Source of the DNA: JBBQXK01 sp038209775
GTDB taxonomy: Bacteria; Pseudomonadota; Alphaproteobacteria; Rhodobacterales; Rhodobacteraceae
NCBI GenBank assembly: GCA_038209775.1
Contig: JBBQXK010000005.1
Location: forward strand, 1 to 64,000
Direction of reading: 5' to 3'
DNA length: 64,000 bases
The translations under genes were made by a program, and so were the position numbers. Below the pieces are notes generated by a model. That model searched no databases. It saw nothing but the letters and a program-made list of their open reading frames with translations, and had not been told where the DNA came from. This document shows positions 16,899 to 24,854 of the stretch, piece after piece. Each line of letters begins with the position of its first letter. The stretch's first letter is position 1.

Positions 16899-17024
16899 AT
16901 GGGCTTGAACGACAGCAATTCCCGCAGTGATCTGCGGGAGGACCAGAAGATGTCTGCCTCGTGCCTCGCACGATCCCCGGCCAAAGACCGCAAAATTTTC
17001 GCCAAATTGTTCGCGGAGGCATGA
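16899..17024 (+). CDS. possible 41-codon leader ORF before the sugar transferase
   Basis: An ATG at 16899 opens a 41-codon frame whose TGA (17022-17024) overlaps the ATG at 17021 and ends two bases before the preferred sugar-transferase start at 17027. A second internal ATG (16950) has GGAGGA eight bases upstream, giving a 24-codon alternative. Part of the frame lies in a hairpin. It could be a translated leader that couples to or regulates the downstream gene, or simply untranslated leader with a chance ORF. The peptide has no recognisable domain. Confidence 0.3.
   Translation: MGLNDSNSRSDLREDQKMSASCLARSPAKDRKIFAKLFAEA
16920..16939 (+). promoter_or_regulatory. leader hairpin overlapping a ribosome-binding site
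   Basis: A perfect 8-bp stem (TCCCGCAG with its complement) around a TGAT loop. The 3' arm runs into GGAGGA (16937-16942), a Shine-Dalgarno sequence for the ATG at 16950, so folding would partly hide that site. Located about 90 bases upstream of the initiating sugar transferase. Confidence 0.45.
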
Positions 17025-17026
17025 CA

Positions 17027-17734
17027 ATGACAATCAGCTTCCCCGAGTTCCGGCCCGACGCCTATGCCCCCACCCGCCCCGTTCTGGCGCCCTTGCGGCA
17101 CGAACCGCCACTGCCGCCGCACCGCCCGGGCCTGTACCGCAACCTGTTCAAACGGGCCTTCGACATCACCGCCGTCACGCTGGCGCTGCCGGTCGTGGCA
17201 CCCTTGATCCTGGGTCTTGCGCTGGCCGTACGCCGTGACGGGGGATCGTCGTTCTACACCCAACAGCGTGTCGGCAAGGGTGGCCGACACTTCCACATGT
17301 GGAAACTGCGCAGCATGGTGCCCGATGCCGATGACCGCATGCAGGCCTACCTCGATGCCAACCCCGAGGCGCGGCGCGAATGGGACACCACGCAAAAGCT
17401 CAAGCGTGATCCCCGCATCACCGGCTTCGGCGCCTTCCTGCGCCGCTCGTCGCTGGACGAGTTGCCGCAGCTTTTCAACGTGCTGACTGGCGACATGAGC
17501 CTGGTCGGACCGCGCCCGATGATGCTGAACCAACAGACGCTGTACCCCGGTCAGGCCTATTTCGCATTGCGCCCGGGGATCACCGGCCACTGGCAGACCG
17601 CAGGCCGCAACGCCACCGCGTTCGAGGCCCGCGCGGACTACGACACGGTCTATGAGGCTGACCTGTCGCTGAAAACCGACCTGCGGATACTCGCCCGTAC
17701 CGTCGGCGTCGTGATGCGCTGCACCGGATATTGA
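17027..17734 (+). CDS. undecaprenyl-phosphate sugar phosphotransferase, ExoY type
   Basis: A 235-residue bacterial sugar transferase (ExoY/WbaP catalytic-domain size). After a basic Pro-rich head comes the single membrane hairpin (about 38-68, RAFDITAVTLALPVVAPLIL), then the catalytic region with QQRVGKGGRHFHMWKLRSM, LRRSSLDELPQLFNVLTGDM and SLVGPRPM, all diagnostic. It starts the repeat unit by moving a sugar-1-phosphate from a UDP-sugar to undecaprenyl phosphate on the inner leaflet. The ATG at 17027 is preferred over 17021 because GGAGG (17015-17019) is then seven bases away. A strong terminator follows. Confidence 0.92.
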   Translation: MTISFPEFRPDAYAPTRPVLAPLRHEPPLPPHRPGLYRNLFKRAFDITAVTLALPVVAPLILGLALAVRRDGGSSFYTQQRVGKGGRHFHMWKLRSMVPDADDRMQAYLDANPEARREWDTTQKLKRDPRITGFGAFLRRSSLDELPQLFNVLTGDMSLVGPRPMMLNQQTLYPGQAYFALRPGITGHWQTAGRNATAFEARADYDTVYEADLSLKTDLRILARTVGVVMRCTGY

Positions 17735-17749
17735 TGCCGTAGAAACACC

Positions 17750-17786
17750 AAGGCCCGCGCCCCGATGATATCGGGGCGCGGGCCTT
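17750..17786. terminator. bidirectional transcription terminator
   Basis: A perfect 17-bp inverted repeat (17750-17766 with 17770-17786) around a three-base GAT loop, with A/T ends. It sits between the convergent sugar transferase (+) and the chain-length gene (-) and should stop transcription from both sides. Confidence 0.9.
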
Positions 17787-17815
17787 TGCATATGATTGAC
17801 GACATGCGGATCAGG

Positions 17816-19195
17816 TCAGGTGATGGCAAGGCCCATCAGCACCAGAATCAGTGCGGCCCCTGCCCCAAACAGCGTCTGGCGCGAAATTCCCATAAACCGC
17901 GTCTCGCCCCCCCCCGATGTTCCCCGCATGACAGCCGCCACAGCCCGCCGTGCCAGCGGCAACACCACCGGCGCGCGCCGCGCGGTGTGCGACAAGGGCA
18001 GATCAGGGATCACAACCACCGGGCGCAGGCCAAGTGACCGTTCGAACTGAGTACGGGTGCGCAGGACCGGGTTCAGCAGATCCATGACAAAGGCCGCGAT
18101 GATGCCCGCCACCAGACTGGCCACCGCCCCCACCATCGCCAGCTTCTTGCGCCCGCCGGTCACCGGATAGTCGGGCGACACCGCCCGCTCCAACAGGGCA
18201 AAGCGTTCCGATTGCTGGCGTTCTTCCAGTTTCTGCGCCGTCTCGGCGTCGGTCAGGCGCTGCGATGACTGGGCGTATTGATCGCGCAGCTGTTCAACCC
18301 GGCGGTCCAGCGTGGCCAGCGCCTGTTCCACCTCGGGTCCCCGCGTCAACGCCGCAACCAGCGCGCTGCGGCGCCCCTCTTGCGCGGTCTTTTGCGATTG
18401 CAAAAGTACCTCCTGCGCCTCAAGCGCCGCGATCTGGCGCAGGTCGGCATCGCGCAGCGTGCGGCCCTGGCCGATCCGTGCCTTTTCGCTTTGCAAGCTG
18501 ACCAGTGCCTGTTCGATCTCGCGCAGGTCGGCCTCGATGTCGCGGATCTCGGTCCGGCGGGCTTCGCGCAGGTCGGGCAGGGCGTCGGCATTGGCGTTGC
18601 GGAAGGATGCGATCTCGGCCTCGGTCGCCTCGATCTGCGATTCCAGTCGCTTGCTCTCTTCGACAAAGAACGTCAGCGTCTCACGCGCACGGCTGTTCTG
18701 GCCTTCGCTGCCGGCATCCAGCACACCCTGGGCAAAATCATTGGCGATGCGGGCGGCCTTGTCGGCACTGTCGGCCTGGGCAAAGATGATCAGCGCCGAC
18801 ACCTGCTGTGGCGCGCCATAGGCCTGCGATGCCACCGACGCGACCGGCTGGAACCGCACCGCGATGCGCAAAAGATGCACCTTTTCATCGTTGCTGATCG
18901 GCAACCCCTGATACAACCCATGCCGGTCGATCATCGCCAACAGCGCCTCACGCGTGGTCAGGCGTTGCTGGATCGTCTGCAACCGCTGCGCCGACGCGCC
19001 TGCGGCCGGCGTGCCGGTCTCGCCGGTGATGGTCGGTGTTTCCACCTGAATGACCGACGCCGATTCATAGATCACCGGACGCGACAGCGCATAAAGCACC
19101 ACAAGCACCGTCAGCGCCACCGCCACCACCGCAATCATCAGCCGGCGGCGCAGCAGCAGGCCAAGGAATTCGTCAATCGTCTGGATCGGCCCCAT
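17816..19195 (-). CDS. polysaccharide chain-length determinant (Wzz/GumC-like)
   Basis: A 459-residue PCP-type inner-membrane protein. A first transmembrane helix lies at about 19-38, a Wzz-like periplasmic region follows, then a long coiled coil (about 165-325, rich in Glu/Arg/Leu heptads), a second helix at about 345-365, and a third hydrophobic segment at the extreme C-terminus. It would regulate polymer length and form a complex with the kinase-like ATPase encoded just upstream; the start overlaps that gene's stop by one base (TGATG). The last about 90 residues, ending in an extra membrane helix, are an addition to the simple two-helix plan. Confidence 0.87.
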   Translation of the reverse strand: MGPIQTIDEFLGLLLRRRLMIAVVAVALTVLVVLYALSRPVIYESASVIQVETPTITGETGTPAAGASAQRLQTIQQRLTTREALLAMIDRHGLYQGLPISNDEKVHLLRIAVRFQPVASVASQAYGAPQQVSALIIFAQADSADKAARIANDFAQGVLDAGSEGQNSRARETLTFFVEESKRLESQIEATEAEIASFRNANADALPDLREARRTEIRDIEADLREIEQALVSLQSEKARIGQGRTLRDADLRQIAALEAQEVLLQSQKTAQEGRRSALVAALTRGPEVEQALATLDRRVEQLRDQYAQSSQRLTDAETAQKLEERQQSERFALLERAVSPDYPVTGGRKKLAMVGAVASLVAGIIAAFVMDLLNPVLRTRTQFERSLGLRPVVVIPDLPLSHTARRAPVVLPLARRAVAAVMRGTSGGGETRFMGISRQTLFGAGAALILVLMGLAIT

Positions 19196-20145
19196 CAGCG
19201 TTTCTTCCGGCCATAGCGATAGCGCGCCGTGCGCACATCCTGCGCGCGGTTCAACACGACGCCCAGCATCGGCACCCGCCCCTCGAACAGCCGCTCGCAG
19301 GCCTTGACCTCTTCGGCGGTGGTCTGGGTGCCATCGGCCACCAACAGCACCGCATCGACCTGCGGCGCAAAGCCGATCACGTCATCCGACACAAGAACCG
19401 GCGGCATGTCATAGACCACCACCTCGGGGTCAAGCTGTTCCAGCATCGCAACCAGTGCCCCCGTGGTATCGGGTGCCTGCAACAGTTCCGCCGCATCGGG
19501 CACCGGGCCTGCGTTCAGCGCCAGCGCCAGTGTCCGCCCCACCCGCCGGAAGTGCGATTCAAGCGGTTGTGTGCCGGTCAGGAAATCGCGCAGCAATCCC
19601 GGTTCGCGCAGGCCCAACAGGGTGGCAAGGCCGGGACGGCGCAATTCAAGGTCCATCAGCACCGTGCGGCTGCCCGGCCTGCGCGCAAGGCTCAGCGCCA
19701 GGTTCGCCGCAACCGTGCTTTTGCCGCAGCCGTGGGTCGGCGAGGTGACCGCGATCCGCCGCCAGCCGTTTTCCTGAAACGCCAGCAGGATGCGCGTGCG
19801 CAGGATGTCGAACGCGCCGGGTGCGGGGTCGGTCGACGAACCCGGAAACAGTCCGTTTCCATCCAGCCAGGCCGCATCCAGCGTCACCGGCGCCAGCGAT
19901 TCCCACACCCGCGCCGGTGTCAGATCATTGTGGCGGAACGACAGGACCGGCAGATTGGCCACCGGCTGGGCATCGGTTGCGGGCGTCGGGGCGTCGGTTG
20001 CGCCATGGCGAAACAGCGTCGCCCCCGGCGTGACCGGGCGGCGCTTCTCCTCCGCAAGCTTTCGGAACTGATCGTCGTCCAAGTCCGGTTGCCCCATATG
20101 CATGGCCGACCGGGCATCCGCCAACAAGATCGTGTTACTGGCCAT
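19195..20145 (-). CDS. CpsD/CapB-family tyrosine-protein-kinase-like ATPase
   Basis: A 316-residue cytoplasmic P-loop protein of the BY-kinase type. Walker A is SPTHGCGKST (135-144), Walker A' is VLMDLELRRP (162-171) and Walker B is VVVYDMPP (242-249). An about 110-residue N-terminal extension precedes the catalytic domain. The C-terminal tail has only two tyrosines (Y309, Y311) in a basic context instead of a long Tyr cluster, so autophosphorylation may be limited. It partners the Wzz-like protein encoded next in the operon to control EPS length and export. Start at 20145 has AGGAG upstream; the longer frame is not supported. Confidence 0.86.
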   Translation of the reverse strand: MASNTILLADARSAMHMGQPDLDDDQFRKLAEEKRRPVTPGATLFRHGATDAPTPATDAQPVANLPVLSFRHNDLTPARVWESLAPVTLDAAWLDGNGLFPGSSTDPAPGAFDILRTRILLAFQENGWRRIAVTSPTHGCGKSTVAANLALSLARRPGSRTVLMDLELRRPGLATLLGLREPGLLRDFLTGTQPLESHFRRVGRTLALALNAGPVPDAAELLQAPDTTGALVAMLEQLDPEVVVYDMPPVLVSDDVIGFAPQVDAVLLVADGTQTTAEEVKACERLFEGRVPMLGVVLNRAQDVRTARYRYGRKKR

Positions 20146-20383
20146 GAAAGACCTGTCTCCTGCTGCCACGGGGGTTCCCGTGCCTTGGGTATCACCAACA
20201 ACCCGCCTTGCAGCAGGCACGACCCCAGTGCAACCCCCGCAAGGCACCCCCGAAAGGCCGCCACCGGGAATCGCCTGGGCCCCCGCCCATCACATTGGTG
20301 AATAGCAGATAAACCGCTTCCGCGATAGGCCAAGCTACCCGGTGGCAAAGGGCCGCGCAGGGCTTTACTGTCAAGGCGTGGCA

Positions 20384-21382
20384 ATGCGGCACAGGGACAG
20401 GACCGTGGCATCGGGGGGCAACATCGTCGACGCCGTGGTGATCGGGCGGAACGAAGGCGCGCGGCTGGTGGCCTGCCTTGGGTCATTGCAGGGCCGCGTC
20501 CGGCGCGTTGTCTATGTCGATTCGGGGTCCACCGACGGCAGCATCGCCACCGCCCGGGCCGCTGGGGCCGAAGTTGTGCCGCTTGACCTTGCGCGCCCTT
20601 TCACCGCCGCCCGCGCCCGCAACGCAGGGCTGGCCGCACTGGCCACTGACCCACCCGACCTTGTGCAATTCGTCGATGGCGACTGCATCGTCGATCCCGC
20701 CTGGATCGCCACCGCATCGGCCTTTCTGAACACCCACCCCCGCGCCACCGTCGTCTGCGGTCGCAGACGCGAGCGGTTCCCCGAGGCATCCATCTGGAAC
20801 CGCCTTGCCGACCGCGAATGGAACACGCCTACCGGCCCCGCCCGCGCCTGCGGCGGCGATGCGCTGATGCGCCACGCGGCGGTACAGGCCGCAGGCGGCT
20901 ACCGCGAAAACCTGATCGCGGGCGAGGAGCCCGAGCTTTGCCTGCGCCTGATCCGTGCGGGCGGCGAGGTCTGGCGCATCGACGCCGAGATGACCCTGCA
21001 CGACGCCGCGATGACGAAGGTCAGCCAGTGGTGGCAGCGCAGCCGCCGCGCAGGGTATGCCTATGCCGAAGGTGCCGCCCTGCACGGGCGTGACCCCGAA
21101 CGGCACTGGGTGGCTGAGGCGCGGCGCGCGCTGGTCTGGGGCGTGGGTGTGCCGCTGGCCGCACTGGTCGCGGGATTGATCCATCCGGCGGGCCTCGCCA
21201 TCCTCGCGCTATGGCCGTTGCAGGTGCTGCGTCTGGGATGGCGCTGGCGCCGTGACGGGCGGGCGGGGTGGGAGGCTGCACTTTTCTCCGTCATTGGCAA
21301 ACTGCCCGAAGCACAGGGGATCGCAGGTTATGCAATGAACCGGCTGCGCGGCAGGCATGGCGGGCTGATCGAGTACAAGTAA
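20384..21382 (+). CDS. glycosyltransferase family 2 (membrane-associated)
   Basis: A 332-residue GT2 enzyme. The domain begins VDAVVIGRNEGARL, continues with VDSGSTDGS, and has the DxD metal site in FVDGDC. The acceptor region contains CGGDALMR and GEEPELCLRL. Two hydrophobic helices near the C-terminus (about 240-275) fix it to the membrane. The start is uncertain: ATG at 20384 is chosen, but GTG at 20378 or 20405 is possible. It is divergent from the BY-kinase gene across about 240 bases and closes the EPS locus on the right. The acceptor sugar is unknown. Confidence 0.84.
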   Translation: MRHRDRTVASGGNIVDAVVIGRNEGARLVACLGSLQGRVRRVVYVDSGSTDGSIATARAAGAEVVPLDLARPFTAARARNAGLAALATDPPDLVQFVDGDCIVDPAWIATASAFLNTHPRATVVCGRRRERFPEASIWNRLADREWNTPTGPARACGGDALMRHAAVQAAGGYRENLIAGEEPELCLRLIRAGGEVWRIDAEMTLHDAAMTKVSQWWQRSRRAGYAYAEGAALHGRDPERHWVAEARRALVWGVGVPLAALVAGLIHPAGLAILALWPLQVLRLGWRWRRDGRAGWEAALFSVIGKLPEAQGIAGYAMNRLRGRHGGLIEYK

Positions 21383-21407
21383 CGCCGCATCATCGGCCCA
21401 GTGAACC

Positions 21408-21451
21408 AAAATTCTTCAAAGAATTTTTTCAATTTTTTTCGAAAAAAATTG
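21408..21451. repeat. A/T-rich double-hairpin element, copy 1
   Basis: Two adjacent inverted repeats stand out in GC-rich DNA. Stem 1 is AAAATTCT (21408-21415) and its complement (21420-21427) around TCAA. Stem 2 is a perfect 22-base palindrome (21430-21451) centred on TTTTCGAAAA. It lies between the convergent GT2 and truB genes. The same two-part plan with different stem bases recurs at 40185-40228. It may act as a bidirectional terminator or a structured RNA end. Confidence 0.6.
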
Positions 21452-21467
21452 GATCTGCGCGCCCGGT

Positions 21468-22376
21468 TCACGCCCCCGCAAACACCCGGTGCGGATGCAA
21501 AACCCCCGCCTGCCACTGCCCCACCGCCAGCCCCCGGTTGTCATACGCAGCCCAGGCTTCGGTCCCCCATTCCAGAACCGGCCCCAACACCATCCCCGGC
21601 GTCCCGTTGCGCAACCGTGCCGCCCCCTCGGGCGTCGCCTCGACACGCGGCAACCCCTCCAGCGCAATTTCCAGCGGCAACAGGTACGCGTCCAGCGCCT
21701 CGGTCTGCGCCAGCCGCTCGACCGTCGCCAGATCAATCCCCTCGGACGCCCGGAACGGACCCGACCATTCGCGGCGCAGCCACAGCACATGGCCGAACGT
21801 CCCCAAGCTCTGCCCCAGATCGCGCGCGATGCTGCGCACATAGCCGCCCTTGCCGCAGACCATCTCGAATGCCGCATGATCCGCATCGGGCTGCCCGGTC
21901 ATCTCCAGCCGCTCCACCCGCAGGGGGCGGGCGGCCAAATCCATCACCTCGCCCGCACGGGCAAGATCATAGGCCCGCGCACCGTCCACCTTGACCGCCG
22001 ACACCTGCGGCGGCACCTGTGTGATGTCGCCCCGGAACGCAGGCAGCGCCGCAATGATCGCCGCCGCATCGGGCCGCACATCCGACACCGCAATCACCGC
22101 GCCCTCGGCATCATCGGTGGTGGTCGAGGCGCCCCACCGCACCACGAAGTGATAGCATTTCAGCGCATCGGTCACATAGGGCACGGTCTTGGTGGCCTCG
22201 CCCAAAGCCACCGCCAGCACCCCCGTCGCTGCCGGGTCCAGCGTCCCCGCATGCCCCGCCTTTTGCGCCTGAAACGCCCATTTCACCTTGTTCACCACCG
22301 CCGTGGACGTGATGCCCGCAGGCTTGTCCACCACCAGCCAGCCCGAAACCGCCCGCCCCTTGCGCCCGCGTGCCAT
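21468..22376 (-). CDS. truB: tRNA pseudouridine(55) synthase
   Basis: A 302-residue TruB of normal size that makes pseudouridine 55 in the T-loop of tRNAs. The catalytic Asp is D47 in GHAGTLDPAATG; the KPAGITS motif (18-24) and GGYVRSIARDLG segment are also typical. It lies three bases downstream of the phosphodiester glycosidase gene and in the same operon as rbfA, a common translation-gene grouping. Downstream is the A/T-rich double hairpin. Confidence 0.96.
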   Translation of the reverse strand: MARGRKGRAVSGWLVVDKPAGITSTAVVNKVKWAFQAQKAGHAGTLDPAATGVLAVALGEATKTVPYVTDALKCYHFVVRWGASTTTDDAEGAVIAVSDVRPDAAAIIAALPAFRGDITQVPPQVSAVKVDGARAYDLARAGEVMDLAARPLRVERLEMTGQPDADHAAFEMVCGKGGYVRSIARDLGQSLGTFGHVLWLRREWSGPFRASEGIDLATVERLAQTEALDAYLLPLEIALEGLPRVEATPEGAARLRNGTPGMVLGPVLEWGTEAWAAYDNRGLAVGQWQAGVLHPHRVFAGA

Positions 22377-22379
22377 GTG

Positions 22380-23120
22380 TCAGCCTCCCGCCGGGCCAAC
22401 CAGCCCCACCACCGGCCCCATCGACAGGCCCCAGTCATTCCGCCCCAGCCCCGGCGCGTACAGGCGCGAGATCTGGCCATCGAAATACAGCGCATCCGGC
22501 AGTCCCAGCCCATCCCGGAACAGCCGCCCGAATTCGTGGAACGTCACGGGCCGGTCCGAAATGGCCATGACCGCTCGCCTGCCATCCGCACTGACCCCCA
22601 CGCCATTGCGGACATAGCGGCTGTCGCTGTCCACCAGAAACCGCGGATGCAGCGCGCCGCCGATCACCAGCATCGGCCCGGATTGGGTGGCCTGCACGCA
22701 ATCCGGCGGTGACGCCGCAAAGGCCCGCGTCTCGATCACCGCAAACCGCCCGTCCCGCAGCACGCAGAACACCCCGTTCGGCAACAGGCCAAAGTTGCCC
22801 GGCCCCTCGGCCGTCACCAAAGGCGCGCGCGTCACCCCATCCTCGATCAGCAACCCCACCGGCGCGCGGTCGCGGTGGTACATGCCCCCGTTCATCGCAA
22901 ACACCAGCGACTGCCCGGCCAAAGCCGCGTCCACCCGCGCGAATGATCCATAAACCGCCCCGTCAGGTGCCGTATGGAACAGCCGCAGGTCCGCCCCCGC
23001 CGCCACCTCGCAGATGGCATAGCCCTGCCCGTCATGCACCATGTCGCGGCAAGGCCCCGCCATCACCGGCCCCGCGACCACCAGCGTCAGCGCCCTAAGC
23101 GCCGCCCGGATCATCGTCAT
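22380..23120 (-). CDS. secreted phosphodiester glycosidase family protein (NAGPA/DUF2233)
   Basis: A 246-residue exported protein. A signal peptide (basic head, hydrophobic core, VMA|GP cleavage near residue 21) is followed by a phosphodiester-glycosidase domain: FAMNGGMYHRDRAPVGLLI, NFGLLPNGVF and the C-terminal ALYFDGQISRLYAPG match this family, which includes the mammalian uncovering enzyme. The bacterial substrate is unknown. It starts inside the end of rbfA (26-base overlap) and stops three bases before truB, so it is embedded in a translation operon. Start could also be the ATG at 23114. Confidence 0.86.
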   Translation of the reverse strand: MTMIRAALRALTLVVAGPVMAGPCRDMVHDGQGYAICEVAAGADLRLFHTAPDGAVYGSFARVDAALAGQSLVFAMNGGMYHRDRAPVGLLIEDGVTRAPLVTAEGPGNFGLLPNGVFCVLRDGRFAVIETRAFAASPPDCVQATQSGPMLVIGGALHPRFLVDSDSRYVRNGVGVSADGRRAVMAISDRPVTFHEFGRLFRDGLGLPDALYFDGQISRLYAPGLGRNDWGLSMGPVVGLVGPAGG

Positions 23121-23529
23121 CCCCCGCCGCGATATCGCGCTGCACCTTTGCGTCCGCGAACAGCCGGCGCGTCTCGTCCAGCGCGTCAAACGTCTCATCG
23201 GGGCGGAACCGCAGGTCGGGCGCATACTTCAGCGTCATCGCACTGGCCACCTGACGGCGCAGTTCGTACTTGTTGCGCGCCAGCGCCGCAATCGCCGCCT
23301 CCACATCGCCGCCGCCCAACGGCATCACATGCACCGTGGCCACCTTGAGGTCGGGCGACATCCGCACCTCGCCCACGGTGATCGACATGGTGTTCAGCAC
23401 CGGGTCATGCACCTCGGCCCGGTTCAGGACGTCCGACAGCGTGCGGCGGATCAGTTCGCCCACGCGCAACTGGCGCTGCGACGGGCCGGAGTGGGTCTGG
23501 TGGCGGGGTTTTGACATGGCGCTGGGCAT
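23095..23529 (-). CDS. rbfA: 30S ribosome-binding factor A
   Basis: A 144-residue RbfA, a cold-shock-associated KH-fold factor needed for late 16S rRNA 5' end maturation. The core QRQLRVGELIRRTLSDVL, VRMSPDLKVATVHVMPLG and PDLRFRPDE segments are diagnostic. The start at 23529 has GAAAGG upstream; an internal ATG at 23517 lacks one. First gene of the rbfA-glycosidase-truB operon and divergent from dapB across about 106 bases. Confidence 0.94.
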   Translation of the reverse strand: MPSAMSKPRHQTHSGPSQRQLRVGELIRRTLSDVLNRAEVHDPVLNTMSITVGEVRMSPDLKVATVHVMPLGGGDVEAAIAALARNKYELRRQVASAMTLKYAPDLRFRPDETFDALDETRRLFADAKVQRDIAAGDDDDPGGA

Positions 23530-23635
23530 AGGGCCTTTCACGCCCCGCCGCAACGGCGGGCGCGCACGCCCGGCGCTTCCCCCCGGCACGATCTTGCCTT
23601 AGGGAACAGACATCAGCCCCAAGGGACCACTGGCC

Positions 23636-24448
23636 ATGACCACCCTTCCGCGCATCGTCATCACCGGGGCCTCGGGCCGCATGGGCCGCATGCTGGTCCA
23701 GACCGTCACCGATAGCCCCGCCAAGGCCACCCTCTCGGCCTGCCTCGAACGCCCCGGCCATGACTGGATCGGTCAGGACATCGGCACCGCGATGGGCGGC
23801 CCCCCCCTCGGCATCAAGGTCACCGACGACCCGCTAGAGGCGTTTGCCACCGCACAGGCCGTGATCGACTTCACCGCCCCCACCGCCACCGTCGAATTCG
23901 CAAGCCTCGCCGCACAGGCCCGCGTCGTGCATGTGATCGGCACCACCGGGCTGGAGCCCGCACACCTTGCCCGCCTCACCGCCGCCGCCCGCCACGCCGT
24001 GATCGTGCGTGCGGGCAACATGAGCCTTGGGGTGAACCTTCTGACCGGCCTGACCCGCCGCGTGGCCGCCGCCCTCGATGCCGACTGGGATATCGAGGTG
24101 GTCGAGGCGCACCACCGCATGAAGGTCGACGCCCCCTCAGGCACCGCCCTGATGCTGGGGCAGGCGGCGGCGGACGGCAGGGGCGTCGACCTGAACACCG
24201 TCTCGGACCGGGGCCGCGATGGCCAGACGGGTGCGCGAAAGCCGGGCCATATCGGATTTTCCGCCATCCGGGGCGGCGACATCGTCGGCGAACACGACGT
24301 GATCTTTGCCGCCATGGGTGAGCGGATCATCCTGCGCCATATCGCCACCGACCGCGCCGTGTTTGCGCGCGGTGCCTTCCGCGCCGCCCTCTGGGGTCAG
24401 GACCGCGAGCCGGGGGAATACGACATGCTGGATGTCTTGGGCCTCTGA
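23636..24448 (+). CDS. dapB: 4-hydroxy-tetrahydrodipicolinate reductase
   Basis: A 270-residue DapB. The nucleotide loop is GASGRMGRM (11-19) and the catalytic/substrate motif is EAHHRMKVDAPSGT with H159/H160 and K163. It reduces the dihydrodipicolinate precursor with NAD(P)H in the diaminopimelate-lysine pathway, in the cytoplasm. It is transcribed divergently from rbfA and is followed by a small secreted-protein gene after 55 bases. The presence of lysine synthesis here and of saccharopine genes at 4298-6502 supports a degradative role for the latter. Confidence 0.96.
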   Translation: MTTLPRIVITGASGRMGRMLVQTVTDSPAKATLSACLERPGHDWIGQDIGTAMGGPPLGIKVTDDPLEAFATAQAVIDFTAPTATVEFASLAAQARVVHVIGTTGLEPAHLARLTAAARHAVIVRAGNMSLGVNLLTGLTRRVAAALDADWDIEVVEAHHRMKVDAPSGTALMLGQAAADGRGVDLNTVSDRGRDGQTGARKPGHIGFSAIRGGDIVGEHDVIFAAMGERIILRHIATDRAVFARGAFRAALWGQDREPGEYDMLDVLGL

Positions 24449-24503
24449 AGTGATCCGAACGCGGCACCACCGCGTATCCCTCTCATCTTTGGGGGACATC
24501 ATC

Positions 24504-24854
24504 ATGCGGCACGCCTTGTTCGTCCTTCTCACCGCCCTCGCGTCACCCGCCATGGCCGATGGCTATTCCCGCGTCACCGACCGGGCGGCGTTTGTGGGCC
24601 TCGTCGGCGGCAAAAGCCTGACCAGCCTTGGCGTCAGCCTGACCGTGGCCGCCTCGGGTGCCATCGGCGGACGCGCCTTTGGCCGCGACGTCACCGGCGC
24701 ATGGACCTGGAACGACGGTTACTTCTGCCGCACGATGTCGGCAGGCGACCGCCAGTTCGCGCGCAACTGCCAGCTTGTGCAGTATGAAGGCGACCGCCTG
24801 CGCTTCATCGCCGACCGGGGCAAGGGCGACACCGCCAACCTGCGCATCCGCTGA
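24504..24854 (+). CDS. small exported protein of unknown function
   Basis: A 116-residue protein with a clear signal peptide (about residues 1-18, SPAMA|DGY). The mature part has AWTWNDGYFCRT and NCQLVQYEGDRLRF segments with two cysteines that could form a disulfide. Similar short exported proteins follow dapB in other Rhodobacterales and are sometimes mislabelled as dihydrodipicolinate reductase because of that position; nothing here supports enzyme activity. The stop abuts the end of the convergent EamA gene with no gap. Confidence 0.75.
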   Translation: MRHALFVLLTALASPAMADGYSRVTDRAAFVGLVGGKSLTSLGVSLTVAASGAIGGRAFGRDVTGAWTWNDGYFCRTMSAGDRQFARNCQLVQYEGDRLRFIADRGKGDTANLRIR

